A program made the translations under genes and the position numbers. A DNA stretch of 64,000 bases from Candidatus Sulfotelmatobacter sp. (GTDB taxonomy: Bacteria > Acidobacteriota > Terriglobia > Terriglobales > Acidobacteriaceae), in assembly GCA_036500765.1 (NCBI GenBank), contig DASYBM010000004.1, positions 1,116,001 to 1,180,000 of the forward strand, read 5' to 3'. Below the pieces are notes generated by a model. That model was not told where the DNA came from. It saw only the letters and a list, made by a program, of their open reading frames with translations, and did no database searches. Of this stretch, positions 45,161 to 55,011 are shown piece after piece. The number at the start of each line of letters is the position of its first letter. Position 1 is the stretch's first letter.

Positions 45161-45274
45161 AAAGTTCCTCCTTGAGCAATGAGTTACCTTCGCTCTTTTG
45201 CACGGATTCACATTGTGTCATAGAAATACGCCAGGTGGCCCTATGCGGTTGTGAGGACGAATTCGACTGGCGAT

Positions 45275-46411
45275 TTATGCGTGGGCGGCGGAGGCGCTGT
45301 CCGGGCTGGCAGGTGGGGTGGCGCGTTGTTTGTGCAGGGCGTCGTGGAATTGGTCGGCGGTCAGGGCATCGCCGTAGAACAATTGCAGCAGCGGATCATC
45401 CGGATCGGCGGGGGGTGGGGTCGTGCTGGGCTTCGGCTCAAGCCCTTGCGGCTCTACCCAGAGCTCGGGCATCAGCGTGCGATTCCCGGTGAGCACGGCC
45501 AAGAATTTTTCGACCGCCGCGCGATGCTCCGGAGTAGTTTGAATGAACTCCACGCCCATGCCTTTCTCGGGATGCATGATGCGCACTACGCCCTGGGCGC
45601 GGACTTCGGCGGTGCCAGCCCGCATCGACAGAGTAACGCGAGTCGACGCGGGAAAGGGCGATGAGATATCGAGATAACATCCGCCGAGACTGAGGTCGGT
45701 GAGCTGGCAGCGGATCGGAGGGTCATCCTGTTCAGCGTCGGGAGAATTTTGTTTGAGCCATTCCTGGAGCTGGCGAGTGGCTTCGGGCGAGATGTCGTGG
45801 AAACGAAGGCCGGCTTGCGCCTCCGCTCCCTCCCAGGCAAACTCTGCCGGAATTTCAAGAGTGGCGGAGGTTCCAGGCAGGGTGAAGGCGATCTGCCAGC
45901 GGCCGGTGGGACGACGCCGCCTGGGTATGTCGACTGCGACGCCTCCCTCGCTCAAGTCGACGGTTGTCACCTTCATGTTGCTGCCCAACTCGGGGCTGCG
46001 CAGAACTACAGGAATTTGCACCGAAACCCGCGCGTTGCGCCGGCGCTCACTCTTCATGAGAGCCCGGGCAGCCCGAAAACTCGATTTAGCGCGTTCGCTG
46101 GAAACGGGCTTGTAGAGCACGAAATGCGCTCCAGTTTCAAAAACAGCCTTCAGTCCGATGACCGGCTCCACGATGGCGACGGCGACCGCTTGCTTGTTAC
46201 AGGGAGCGATGCGGGCGCTGCGCAGAACATCGCAGGCTCCGTTGTCGGTAATGTCGACGATAATTGCTTCGAAGCGCTGGCGGGTGAGCTTGCGCAGGGC
46301 GCTGTCGGCGTCGGCACAGAGATCCACTTCGATCTCTAGATCGCCCAGCACTCGCCGCAGGACGCGTACAATTTTTTCGTCCGAACACAGCAGCAACGAT
46401 TTCAGATTCAT
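45275..46411 (-). CDS. Receiver-like protein with two PilZ domains
   Basis: 378 residues. Residues 1-115 fit a receiver fold with acidic pair Asp11-Glu12, phosphoacceptor-position Asp53 (IIVDITD) and Lys101 (LYKP). Two PilZ domains follow: about 120-215, with R-R-R-N-A-R and VDLSEGGVAV, which match cyclic-di-GMP-binding residues, and about 225-320, with TDLSLGGCYLDIS but no clear RxxxR. A Pro-rich C-terminal tail ends the protein. It would read both phosphorylation and cyclic di-GMP; the target is unknown. Confidence 0.85.
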   Translation of the reverse strand: MNLKSLLLCSDEKIVRVLRRVLGDLEIEVDLCADADSALRKLTRQRFEAIIVDITDNGACDVLRSARIAPCNKQAVAVAIVEPVIGLKAVFETGAHFVLYKPVSSERAKSSFRAARALMKSERRRNARVSVQIPVVLRSPELGSNMKVTTVDLSEGGVAVDIPRRRRPTGRWQIAFTLPGTSATLEIPAEFAWEGAEAQAGLRFHDISPEATRQLQEWLKQNSPDAEQDDPPIRCQLTDLSLGGCYLDISSPFPASTRVTLSMRAGTAEVRAQGVVRIMHPEKGMGVEFIQTTPEHRAAVEKFLAVLTGNRTLMPELWVEPQGLEPKPSTTPPPADPDDPLLQLFYGDALTADQFHDALHKQRATPPASPDSASAAHA

Positions 46412-46994
46412 GCCCGGCCAACTCCTGGAACCCGAATGCGAGTCGACGTTTTCAAGTCGGGGCCAACCACTCCTGGCAATGCGCTTCAGACTCCCCTGGC
46501 TCCCACTGTAAGTCTGTCGGCGGGTGTGAGCAATGTATCTGCGGAGGCAATGGGTTACGGGCGTAATCTGCGGGCAAGATGCGCGGCGGAATCAGGATGC
46601 AAAAAAAAAGGCAAATTTGGGCGGGTTGCACGTTCATGAGTAAGACTTAACTCAGCAAGATGCTCGACGATCATACGTAGACCCGTCTTAAACTGTGCAT
46701 TTGCATGTGTTTATGCGGGATCTGATGACAACCTTTGGAGGAGATTTTCGTTGACTTTGAAAGAAAATTGACTGTAAGATGTTGAGTCTCCGATTAGCTT
46801 TGCGTCCGGATTAGTTCAGGGCCTAGGTGTTTTTTCCAGGTTTGGATTGGGGCTGGATATTAGTTGCAGATCCCCATTGCAAACCGCCGCATCCGGTTGC
46901 TGAATCCTGAGGACAGCGCGGAGAATCATATAGTTAGAGAAGTACAGTTAAAGCAGTTTTGGTTCTTATCCCCCTAAGTGGAAAGGCATTGTTC
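46412..46994. other. Intergenic region upstream of a small conserved gene
   Basis: 580 bases without a gene I can support. A promoter-like pair is described separately at 46751-46780, leaving a leader of about 200 bases before the small gene at 46995. A small RNA or structured leader could be here, but no recognisable fold was found. Confidence 0.4.
46751..46780 (+). promoter_or_regulatory. Possible sigma-70-type promoter
   Basis: TTGACT (46751-46756) and TAAGAT (46775-46780) separated by 18 bases, directed at the small gene at 46995. Judged by eye only. Confidence 0.45.
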
Positions 46995-47222
46995 ATGGCC
47001 AAGCGACGCGGAAATCCGAACTGGGGCAAGCCTGAGCCGATCGGGCCGATTACCCCCACCATCACTGAATTTGAACAGGTTGTACGTGAATACAAGCTCT
47101 CCCCGGACCAGTATCTGCGGTCGACGCGGCTGCGCGAATGGGCGCGCCGGAATAAGAACTCGAAGTATATTCCCGAGCCTCTTCTGGAAGCCTGGGGCTT
47201 TGAGATTGAGTCCACGCTGTAA
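46995..47222 (+). CDS. Small basic conserved-looking protein
   Basis: 75 residues starting MAKRRGNPNWGKPEP. A basic, Gly/Pro-rich head is followed by a helical stretch (about 25-60) and ends WGFEIESTL. No signal peptide or membrane helix. The basic head might bind nucleic acid, but I do not recognise the family. I prefer ATG 46995 over the frame's upstream start at 46959. A terminator follows at 47246. Confidence 0.65.
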   Translation: MAKRRGNPNWGKPEPIGPITPTITEFEQVVREYKLSPDQYLRSTRLREWARRNKNSKYIPEPLLEAWGFEIESTL

Positions 47223-47245
47223 CAGCGAGTAGAAAGGAAATTTTG

Positions 47246-47275
47246 GGTCGCTCTACGGAGCGGCCTTTTGTTTTG
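47246..47275 (+). terminator. Intrinsic terminator after the small basic protein gene
   Basis: GGTCGCTC and GAGCGGCC form an eight-pair stem (one G.U) around a TACG loop, followed by TTTTGTTTT. Confidence 0.8.
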
Positions 47276-47287
47276 GGCGAGGCCTTG

Positions 47288-47478
47288 GGTCGTCGGTCCT
47301 CGGTCGTCGGCCTTCGAGGTTAGGCGTTGGGCAGAGAGACTCTACGTCAGCTAAAGGCGTAAGCTGCGATCTGAAGGGAAAGTAGTAAGCGGTTCTCAGC
47401 CTACGCGTTCCGAAGCTCCATCCGAGAATCTGAGACTGAAAGCCGAAGACTGACGACCGAAGACCGACGACCGACACC
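47288..47478. repeat. Inverted pair of phased 7-bp repeat arrays
   Basis: Left array 47288-47316 (GGTCGTC-GGTCCTC-GGTCGTC-GGCCTTC) and right array 47434-47478 (GACTGAA, AGCCGAA, GACTGAC, GACCGAA, GACCGAC, GACCGAC) are reverse complements in the same phase and flank about 115 unrelated bases. The right array runs directly into the ATG of the DUF4126 gene at 47479. Confidence 0.8.
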
Positions 47479-48090
47479 ATGCTGGACGTCCTGAGAATTC
47501 CTTCCGGTGAACTGCTGGCGCTTCTGACGGCGATTGGATTTGCCGCAGGGCTGAATCTGTACGCGACTGTGGCCGTGCTTGGACTGCTGGCGCATTTCGG
47601 GCATCTGCCGCTGCCCCCAGGTCTGCAATTGCTGGATTCATGGCCAGTGATTGCCGTCAGCATTGTGCTTTTCGCGATCGAATTCTTCGCCGATAAAATC
47701 CCTGCGTTCGACCTGATCTGGAACGCGCTGCACACTTTCATCCGCGTGCCGGTTGCGGGACTGCTGGCCTACAACGCGACGAGCCAGCTTACGCCGGAGC
47801 ATCAATTGCTGGCGACGTTACTGGGAGCGGCAGCGGCTCTGATTGCTCACGGAGGCAAGACAGCAGCGCGGGCGGCGGTGACGCCATCTCCCGAGCCGTT
47901 TTCGAACATTGCTCTGAGCTTGGGCGAAGACCTTCTGGCGATCGGGCTAACCTGGCTGGCGACGAAACATCCTTATGCGGCGGGAGTGCTGGCCGCGATT
48001 TTTGTCGTTATTATCGTGCTGCTGGCGCGGATTGTGATTCGGGCGCTGCGCGCGTTATTTCGTGGGGCGGAGCAGGAACTGGCGGGATAG
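47479..48090 (+). CDS. DUF4126 family membrane protein
   Basis: 203 residues with five or six hydrophobic helices. The family pattern is visible: GFAAGLNLYATVAVLGLL near the start, FAIEFFADKIPAFDLIWNALHT around residues 65-85, and GGKTAARAAVTPSPEPFSN around 135-153. Function of the family is unknown. Unusually, the start codon follows a phased heptad array and no Shine-Dalgarno is visible. Confidence 0.82.
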   Translation: MLDVLRIPSGELLALLTAIGFAAGLNLYATVAVLGLLAHFGHLPLPPGLQLLDSWPVIAVSIVLFAIEFFADKIPAFDLIWNALHTFIRVPVAGLLAYNATSQLTPEHQLLATLLGAAAALIAHGGKTAARAAVTPSPEPFSNIALSLGEDLLAIGLTWLATKHPYAAGVLAAIFVVIIVLLARIVIRALRALFRGAEQELAG

Positions 48091-48128
48091 CATCGGAAAA
48101 AATAGGGTGAATTTAAGAGACGAAGGAC

Positions 48129-48176
48129 GCGCGGGCGGGACGCCCCCGCGACAGCCGCCGGGACGGCGGCGCTACG
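48129..48176. repeat. REP-like palindromic repeat, copy E
   Basis: GCGGGCGGGACGCCCCCGC and AGCCGCCGGGACGGCGGCGCTAC, the same plan as copies B and C, placed five bases from the stop codon of the chemoreceptor gene. Confidence 0.75.
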
Positions 48177-48181
48177 AAAAT

Positions 48182-50107
48182 CTAGCCCGCGTGGGTGGCC
48201 ATGGTCATGGGTTGCTCGGCCGATCGTTCGCGGGAGATGAGAACGTCATCCCAAAATGACGTGGGGGGATCGAGGGCGGACAGTCCGATCTGACCTTCTT
48301 CGGGCGAACCCTTCAATCCCAGCCAGGCTACGCGAAAGTCCTCTTTGCGGTTCAAGCGGGAGAGGGAGACTGTCGTTCCCCTGCGAATCGATCCGGCAGA
48401 AGCCCTCAAAAGCGCGCCATAGCGGCTGACATCGATGGTAGTTGCCTTCTGGTCGACCCGGCGACCCCTATGGTCGGTAGTGATCAGCAGAACCGGCAGA
48501 GCCATCTCTACGCGCAAATCACGGCGTTTGATCTTGAACTGGGCCATGAGACTGCTCAACAGTTTCGCGACCTCAGCTAACTCCAGAGCGGATTTTTGCG
48601 ACTCCTGGGCGCGGAAGGAAGTCCCATCGGCCACGCGCGCCACTCCGGCGATGCTGGAGGAGATCTCGCTGGCTCCCGAAGCTGCTTCGGCGACGTTGCG
48701 CTTCATCTCGTTCGTCGTGGCGCTCTGCTGCTCGACGGCCGCGGCAATGGTTCCCGAAATATCGTTGATCTGGTGGATGACGCCGGCGATGGTTCCGATG
48801 GCCTCGACTGCGCCCTTGGTATCGGCCTGAATGGCGGCAATTTTACGGCTGATGTCTCCGGTGGAGGTAGCGGTCTGTTTGGCCAGTTCTTTGACCTCGT
48901 TGGCGACCACCGCGAAACCTTTTCCGGCCTCACCGGCGCGAGCAGCCTCAATGGTGGCGTTCAGGGCGAGAAGATTAGTTTGCTGCGCGATGGTGCTGAT
49001 CACTTTGATGACCTCGCCGATCTCGACGCTGGAATTTCCCAGCTTCGCGACCGCGGTGCTGGCGACCTGCGCAGACTGCACCGCACCGTTGGCGGCGCCA
49101 GCCGCGAGATGCGCATGGGTCGCGATGTCCTGGATACTGATCGCCATCTCTTCAGCGCCAGTGAGAACGGTTTGAAGGTTCTGGCTGGCGCGGGCCACGG
49201 CCTCGGAAACGATATTCGCCTGGGCCGAAGTCTCTTCCGAATTCTTGGTAATCTGCTCGCGGGCGGCAGAGAGTTCATCGCTGGCGCCAGCCACGCGCAT
49301 GGCCGTGTCGGCAATCAACTGAATAACTTCGCCGAGGCCGTTTTTCATGGTGTTCATGGCCAGGCAGGTGCGGCCCATCTCGTCATCGGAATCGACCTCG
49401 ACGTCATCGATCTCCAAATTCTTCGCCGCAATCTCCTGCATGAGAGCCAGCATTCTGCCCGAGGCTACCGACTGCATGCGCCCGATGGTGGTGGCCATGG
49501 CAAAGCCGATGATGACCACGCAAACCAGGAAGGCGATCACGAGATACCGGGCAGACGAATACACTTCGTCGCTTTTTTGAGCGAAGGCTGAGGCGGCCTT
49601 GTCATCCAGTTCGACTTCATCTCGCAGAATCTTCATGGCGGCATCGAAGGCATCGCTCCCCGCGGATTGCGCCAGCAGATTCGCCTGATACTCATTCTCA
49701 TGGGCCAGTGCCACGACCTGTTCGTGCACGGCCAGATATTTTGCCCAGGCGGTGCGAAACTCCTGGTCGAGGGTGCGCTGTTCATCGGAGGTCATGAGTG
49801 TTTCATACTGCTTTTCATTCTCTTCCAGGTCGATCAGGGCTTGCTTCAGGGGCGGGTCCCACTTTTCTTTGTGCTCATAGGCGAGCAAATGGCTTAATTC
49901 GGAACGTCGCGTGGCGGAAGCGTTGTACTTGATCGCACCCAGGAATGTGACCGAGGGCATTTGGCGGGAAACCACCTGTACTGTGGTGCCATTCACTCTT
50001 GACAATTCCCACAGATCGAAGATGCCTAGGCCGACCATCAGAAGCCCGAAACTTCCGAACGCGACCGCCAGTTTCTTGCCAATATTCAGATTTCGAAACC
50101 AACCCAT
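48182..50107 (-). CDS. Methyl-accepting chemotaxis protein with C-terminal PilZ domain
   Basis: 641 residues from ATG 50107 (AGGAAAGG upstream). Membrane helix 10-30, a four-helix-bundle sensor, second helix about 190-210, HAMP, and the signalling domain with the conserved hairpin tip [21 protein letters not shown]. After the signalling domain, residues about 530-620 form a PilZ domain (R-R-D-L-R-V and DVSRYGALL). MCPs with a C-terminal PilZ can let cyclic di-GMP adjust chemosensory output. No che genes are adjacent. The frame extends 15 codons further upstream, but that start lacks support. Confidence 0.88.
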   Translation of the reverse strand: MGWFRNLNIGKKLAVAFGSFGLLMVGLGIFDLWELSRVNGTTVQVVSRQMPSVTFLGAIKYNASATRRSELSHLLAYEHKEKWDPPLKQALIDLEENEKQYETLMTSDEQRTLDQEFRTAWAKYLAVHEQVVALAHENEYQANLLAQSAGSDAFDAAMKILRDEVELDDKAASAFAQKSDEVYSSARYLVIAFLVCVVIIGFAMATTIGRMQSVASGRMLALMQEIAAKNLEIDDVEVDSDDEMGRTCLAMNTMKNGLGEVIQLIADTAMRVAGASDELSAAREQITKNSEETSAQANIVSEAVARASQNLQTVLTGAEEMAISIQDIATHAHLAAGAANGAVQSAQVASTAVAKLGNSSVEIGEVIKVISTIAQQTNLLALNATIEAARAGEAGKGFAVVANEVKELAKQTATSTGDISRKIAAIQADTKGAVEAIGTIAGVIHQINDISGTIAAAVEQQSATTNEMKRNVAEAASGASEISSSIAGVARVADGTSFRAQESQKSALELAEVAKLLSSLMAQFKIKRRDLRVEMALPVLLITTDHRGRRVDQKATTIDVSRYGALLRASAGSIRRGTTVSLSRLNRKEDFRVAWLGLKGSPEEGQIGLSALDPPTSFWDDVLISRERSAEQPMTMATHAG

Positions 50108-50323
50108 GTCAGAGCCTTTCCTCTGGGCGTGATATCGGCAAGCGCTCCGCATTGCATTAGCCGCGAGCCATCACCGGAGGCGCAGCCCGACGCGCGCGGA
50201 GATTCGTTCGACGCCGGTGACGGGCGGCTCTTGGCTTCGCCTGAAAAATCGCTTGGGACGACGACCACCCCTGCGTGATGCCAACTAGAAGCTTGTAACC
50301 TATTTTGTTACAATGGCTTCAGG

Positions 50324-51493
50324 ATGAGCCCTCAAGTTCCATTCACGAGTGTTCCGGATGCGATTGAGGAAATCCGCGCCGGCCGCATGATCGTTGTGGT
50401 CGACGATGAAGATCGCGAGAACGAAGGCGACCTCACCCTGGCAGCCGAGAAAGTTACGCCGGAAGCCATCAACTTCATGGCGAAATATGGCCGCGGCCTG
50501 GTTTGCCTGGCCATGACCGAGGAACGGCTGGAGCACCTGAACATCGGGCCCATGACGTCGGAAAACACTTCGCAGTTTGGCACCGCGTTTTGCGAGGCGA
50601 TCGACGCGCGGACCGGAGTGACTACAGGAATTTCCGCTCACGATCGCGCCCGCACGATTCAGGTAGCGATTGATCCGGCGACGAAACCTTCCGATCTGGC
50701 GCGGCCCGGCCACATGTTCCCGCTGCGAGCGCGCAAGGGCGGAGTGCTGGTACGAGCTGGACAGACCGAAGCCTCGGTTGACCTGGCGCGACTCGCAGGC
50801 ATGGTCCCGGCGGGAATCATCTGCGAAATCATGAAAGACGATGGCAGCATGGCGCGCGTGCCAGACCTGATCGAGTTCTGCCGCGAACACGGGATGAAGA
50901 TGCTGACCGTTGCGGAACTGATCCGTCACCGGATGGCGCACGAGCGTTATGTGCATCGCGTGGGCGAGGCTCTGGTCGATACGCGCTTCGGCGAATTCCG
51001 CCTGATCGCTTATGAAAGCGAAGTGGACGGCGGCGAGTCGCACGTGGCTTTAGTTCGCGGAGACATTGCGAATAGCAAAGAGCCTGTGCTGGTGCGCATG
51101 CATGCGCATTGCCTGATGGGCGACGTCTTTGGTGCGACGGGCTGCGAATGCCACGCCACGCTGGAGGGCGCTTTGCGGCGAATTTCCCACGAAGGCTGCG
51201 GCGCGTTGATCTATCTGCACCAGACTTCGAAAGGATTCTCGGTGGAGCGCGTCGGCGACCGCACCGCGCTCAGCTTTCATCATGGCCGCAAGCTGCCTTC
51301 GCTGCTGGACAGTGAAAGACAGACGCAGCGTGAAGTCGGCATCGGGGCGCAGATTCTTTCGGATCTGAACCTGCACAGAATTCGGCTGCTGACGAATCGT
51401 CCGAAGAGAGTGGCGGCGCTGGAAGGATTCGGGATTGAAATTGTGGAGCAGGTTCCGGTGGAGTTGCAAGGCAGCAAGACAATCGGCCGATAG
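50324..51493 (+). CDS. ribBA: RibBA: DHBP synthase with divergent GTP cyclohydrolase II domain
   Basis: 389 residues. The RibB half (1-200) is intact: DDEDRENEGD (27-36) and the HDRARTI segment. The RibA half keeps the zinc cysteines (C263, C274, C276; HCLMGDVFGATGCEC) and the late IGAQIL and RLLTNRPK, but the QEGRGIGL motif reads HQTSKGFSV and no DTVEAN motif follows. GTP cyclohydrolase II activity is therefore doubtful, while DHBP synthesis from ribulose-5-phosphate in riboflavin biosynthesis should be normal. No FMN riboswitch is seen in the short leader. Confidence 0.88.
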   Translation: MSPQVPFTSVPDAIEEIRAGRMIVVVDDEDRENEGDLTLAAEKVTPEAINFMAKYGRGLVCLAMTEERLEHLNIGPMTSENTSQFGTAFCEAIDARTGVTTGISAHDRARTIQVAIDPATKPSDLARPGHMFPLRARKGGVLVRAGQTEASVDLARLAGMVPAGIICEIMKDDGSMARVPDLIEFCREHGMKMLTVAELIRHRMAHERYVHRVGEALVDTRFGEFRLIAYESEVDGGESHVALVRGDIANSKEPVLVRMHAHCLMGDVFGATGCECHATLEGALRRISHEGCGALIYLHQTSKGFSVERVGDRTALSFHHGRKLPSLLDSERQTQREVGIGAQILSDLNLHRIRLLTNRPKRVAALEGFGIEIVEQVPVELQGSKTIGR

Positions 51494-51557
51494 CCCACTA
51501 CGCTGGAGGCGCAACTTGTCCCGTTGCGATCAAGGGCCGCAGAGCGCGGCCCGAAAA

Positions 51558-51821
51558 TTAGAACGGTTTCCGCACCACGACTTCTGCATCGCGGATGAAG
51601 AATTGCGCGGAACAGTTGTCGGAGCCGCAGATCACGGGCAGGAAGCCGTTGATCTGTTTGCGGGTGATCAGGCCTAGCATGCCGCAGGACGGGCAGGCAA
51701 GGACAGCCCAATAGGGATCTTCCTTTTCGCCGATCTGTCCGGCATTTTCCAGCACGAAGACGGTACCCGGCTGCATCTGTTCGGGAATCCACTCATTGAG
51801 AAGGTCCAGTTCACCGACCAT
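51558..51821 (-). CDS. Small protein with two CxxC-type zinc-ribbon motifs
   Basis: 87 residues from ATG 51821, which has GGGAGGAAG upstream. C-P-S-C near residue 47 and C-G-S-D-N-C near 68 form a zinc-ribbon-like pair in an otherwise beta-rich domain. Conserved-looking but family unknown. A further 36 upstream codons are open, but they overlap the end of the MerR gene. Confidence 0.65.
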   Translation of the reverse strand: MVGELDLLNEWIPEQMQPGTVFVLENAGQIGEKEDPYWAVLACPSCGMLGLITRKQINGFLPVICGSDNCSAQFFIRDAEVVVRKPF

Positions 51822-51909
51822 GTCTTCCTCCCTAGTGTGCCAGTCCTGCCGAGTCCTGATGCTGTTTCTTGAATCGTCTACATTCGCGCTGCGATAAACA
51901 AACGTTAAC

Positions 51910-52383
51910 CTACGAAACTTTTTTAGCACGCCGGCGATGCTCCAGCGAAGTTACCGAAGTATTCGCCTTCCCGGAGATGACCCCCGCCCGCACCTGGCGC
52001 ACCGCGTCACTCAGGCAAATGCCCAAAATGGGTTGGTCGGAATTTTTCAGGATATCCACAATCTGCCGCTCCGAAGTCTCCAGATAAAGATGCTTTCCGT
52101 CAGTCAGCAGATGGCAATCAGAATTGCGGCTGACGATTTCGGCGAGTCCTTTGCCCAGTTCGCGCTTGAGAAACCGCATGACCTTTCGTACCCCTTGCAG
52201 AGAGAATCCCTTGCGGCGCAACTCGGAGATCACGGCCATCTCCGTCAACTGATCCATCGAGTACAGCCGGCGATGCCCTTCCCGTTGCGGTTTGACCACG
52301 CCGCGCTCGTCCCACCACTGCAACTGGCGAGCCGTGATGCCGGTTAGAGCTACCACGTCGTGCGATGTAAATGTGTCTTGCAT
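51910..52383 (-). CDS. MerR-type transcriptional regulator
   Basis: 157 residues with an N-terminal winged helix-turn-helix: FTSHDVVALTGITARQLQWWDERGVV, then GHRRLYS and the wing. The remainder lacks the metal-binding cysteine pairs of MerR/CueR, so it is of the drug- or developmental-type. Target unknown. It is followed on the same strand by the small zinc-ribbon protein. Confidence 0.87.
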   Translation of the reverse strand: MQDTFTSHDVVALTGITARQLQWWDERGVVKPQREGHRRLYSMDQLTEMAVISELRRKGFSLQGVRKVMRFLKRELGKGLAEIVSRNSDCHLLTDGKHLYLETSERQIVDILKNSDQPILGICLSDAVRQVRAGVISGKANTSVTSLEHRRRAKKVS

Positions 52384-52540
52384 GAATCCTCAAATCTGTT
52401 TGAAACAGAAGCAAGCCTGAATGTTTCAAACATTCTAGGCGCAGCTTGATAAGAGTCAAGCAAAGAGTCTGTGAAAAAAGAGTGACTAGGAGAGTTCCGG
52501 GGCAGTACAGGGGCGGACGCCTCGTCCGCTCCCGGCAACG

Positions 52541-52759
52541 TCAGAGTTCCAGACCACCGCCGACGAAATGGACAATTTCCAGGCGGTCGCCGTCGCGCAG
52601 TGGAGTCTGCGCCCAGCGGTCGCGCGGCACGATGTCGCGGTTGAGTTCGACGGCGACACGGTCGGACTTCATGCCGAGGATTTCCAGCAGAGCCGTGAGT
52701 GTAGACGGAGCGGGCGAGCCGGTGAAATCACGCTCTTCGCCATTGATTTGAAGTTTCAT
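52541..52759 (-). CDS. thiS: Sulfur carrier protein ThiS
   Basis: 72 residues from ATG 52759 with the ubiquitin-like ThiS fold: M-K-L-Q-I-N-G opening and a C-terminal [15 protein letters not shown]. ThiS carries sulfur as a C-terminal thiocarboxylate for the thiazole part of thiamine. Normally the protein ends in Gly-Gly; here three residues (Leu-Glu-Leu) follow the glycines, so processing would be needed or the call should be MoaD-like. No other thi genes are adjacent. Confidence 0.8.
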   Translation of the reverse strand: MKLQINGEERDFTGSPAPSTLTALLEILGMKSDRVAVELNRDIVPRDRWAQTPLRDGDRLEIVHFVGGGLEL

Positions 52760-52839
52760 CGAAGGCAGTGTATCAGTACGCCGAACTCCAGCCAGAACTG
52801 CAAACGATTTGGTATTCGGCCAATCAGACGGCCCGTCAC

Positions 52840-54774
52840 TTAAGGCTCGTACCTCCACAGATCGTTAAAATCTCCCCCCTTGCTATTCCCGCCAAACAGC
52901 CAAAAATTTCCCGAAGCGTCAATCCAAGCCGCCGCGCCGCCGCGCGATCCTGCGATGTTGCCGGGAGAAGCGACGCCTAAAGTGCCGTAGGTTCCCGCTT
53001 GGTTCGCAAGCTTCGACCCTCCTATCCAAGTCCATTCGCCCGCGCTATATCTCCACAGATCGTTCAATGGGGCGTTCGTCCCATCGAAGTCGAGGCCGGA
53101 CCCGCCAAACAGCCATAAGTTGCCTGCCGCATCGCTCCACGTAATCGGCCATTGACGTGATCCAGGGGTATTGCCGGCTCCGGGCGTGCCTTGAGTTCCA
53201 TAAGTACCCGCCTGATTGAACTCGTTCGAGCCGCTTATCCAGGTCCACTCCCCTGCGCGGTACCTCCAGAGATCGTTGAGAAGTCCTCCTCCTCCTCCTG
53301 CTCCCGATGAGGCGAAACCAGCTCCGCCGAACAACCACAAATTTCCGGAGGCGTCGCTCCAACCGACTGCCGTGTATCTCGATCCGGGAACGTTACCTGA
53401 CGCTGAGATCCCCAAGGTCCCGTACACCCCGAATTGATCCGCAAGGTTCGACCCGCTCACCCAGGTCCATTGGCCCGCGCTGTACTTCCACAGATCGTTA
53501 AGATACGCATAGGTGCCCACCGAGTCGTAGCCGTATCCCCCGAAAAGCCACATATCCCCGGCGGGGTCAACGAAACTAACAGCATAAGCCCGCGCTCCCG
53601 GCATATTGCTGGGCGCCGCCGTGCCCAAAGTTCCGTAAGTGCCTGATTGGTTGGCCACATTCGAACCGCTCATCCATGTCCATTGCCCGGCGCTATACTT
53701 CCACAGATCATCAAGAGGGCCGTAGGTCCCCACTGAGTCGTAGCCGTATCCCCCGAAAAGCCAGAAATTCCCGACTGCATCGGTCCAACTGACGGCCGAG
53801 TGTCGCGCTCCTGGAACATTGTCCGGTGCAGAAGTTCCCTGAGTTCCATACGTTCCGACTTGATCGGGAATAGTCGAACCGCTCATCCACGTCCATTCGC
53901 CCGCGTTGTACTTCCAGAGATCGTTCATATCGCCGGAGCGAGCTTGTTGCCCCTCCGTGTTTTCATATCCGCCGAAGAGCCAGAAATCCCCGGCGGTGTC
54001 GATCCAATTGACGCTCCAGTACCGCGCGCTGGGCACGTTGCCTGGAGCCCCAACTCCCTGAGTTCCGTAGACTCCTTGCTGATAGGTGATGTCAGGGCCG
54101 CCCTCCCAAGTCCACTCATTGCTGCTGGCAGAGCTATAAACGCAGTCGACCTGAATATTCGTGACATTTGCATTGGCCATTCCGCTGCCGGCTGTAACGT
54201 CACAGGTCTGTGCTGGATTCAAGGGTTCAGTAAGAACAGTGACACTGTACGCACTGCCGTCAGAGATCGCCGTGCCAAACTGAAAGGATCCGTTTGTGGT
54301 GATCGCGAGGTTGTCTCCGCCGTTATCCTGGAGCACTAGTCCTGTACCGGCCAGACCCGAGACCGTACCGCCAATGTTGGAACTGGTCGTGCTGCAGGCA
54401 ACCACAACATTGTTCACATTCGCCTTCGCGGCACCACTGCCATCCGTGACCACGCAGTTCTGCGCGGGATTGGACGGCTGCGTGAGGACCGTAACATCGT
54501 ACGCGCCGCTACTGGCCACGGAGATGGTGAACGTAAACGACGTCTCGTCCGCGATTACGGTGAGGTTATTGCCGGCATTGTTCTGTAGCACCAGTCCCGT
54601 ACCCGCCAGCCCCGAGATCGTACCTCCGATCGTGTATGTGGGGGGAATGATCGTAGTGTTGCCGGCGGAGCCTCCACTACACGACAGGACGGAAACCAAT
54701 GCACCGAGAATCGGCACAAGCATCCAGGACTTAAGAACTTGTGCCTTGACGATAGTCGCGCGCGGATCTCCCAT
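52840..54774 (-). CDS. Kelch-repeat lipoprotein
   Basis: About 644 residues from the preferred ATG at 54774. The N-terminal signal has a lipobox (L-S-C at about residue 32), so it is probably an outer-membrane or surface lipoprotein. Two repeats of the type [19 protein letters not shown] follow, each ending in a D-V/C-V segment. Then seven or so kelch-like units: YGTQGxxAPxNVPGARxxAVxWxDAxGNxWLFGGYG followed by [19 protein letters not shown]. The start is uncertain; longer forms begin at 54852 or 54966. Confidence 0.82.
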   Translation of the reverse strand: MGDPRATIVKAQVLKSWMLVPILGALVSVLSCSGGSAGNTTIIPPTYTIGGTISGLAGTGLVLQNNAGNNLTVIADETSFTFTISVASSGAYDVTVLTQPSNPAQNCVVTDGSGAAKANVNNVVVACSTTSSNIGGTVSGLAGTGLVLQDNGGDNLAITTNGSFQFGTAISDGSAYSVTVLTEPLNPAQTCDVTAGSGMANANVTNIQVDCVYSSASSNEWTWEGGPDITYQQGVYGTQGVGAPGNVPSARYWSVNWIDTAGDFWLFGGYENTEGQQARSGDMNDLWKYNAGEWTWMSGSTIPDQVGTYGTQGTSAPDNVPGARHSAVSWTDAVGNFWLFGGYGYDSVGTYGPLDDLWKYSAGQWTWMSGSNVANQSGTYGTLGTAAPSNMPGARAYAVSFVDPAGDMWLFGGYGYDSVGTYAYLNDLWKYSAGQWTWVSGSNLADQFGVYGTLGISASGNVPGSRYTAVGWSDASGNLWLFGGAGFASSGAGGGGGLLNDLWRYRAGEWTWISGSNEFNQAGTYGTQGTPGAGNTPGSRQWPITWSDAAGNLWLFGGSGLDFDGTNAPLNDLWRYSAGEWTWIGGSKLANQAGTYGTLGVASPGNIAGSRGGAAAWIDASGNFWLFGGNSKGGDFNDLWRYEP

Positions 54775-55011
54775 CCGCCTGCGGGGCGTGGCCGAAACGA
54801 AAGAGGAACACACAGCCGCCGGCAGTGCTGAAATTATTCTGGGGCATCGCATGCAATGGCCTTCTGGGGAGGAAATCCGCTCAAGCGCTGACTGGGGAGG
54901 AAAGAGAGGACAAAAAATTATGTTCCTCGGCCCCCGAAGTGTCAAACGCGATTTTCGAGCCCGCAAAGTTTCACATCAGAGCGTTTGACCTGGCGAAGTA
55001 GATATGCAGGC

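Noticed and set aside
47253-47741. Minus-strand frame of 162 codons
   Set aside because: It translates the heptad arrays and the antisense of the DUF4126 gene.
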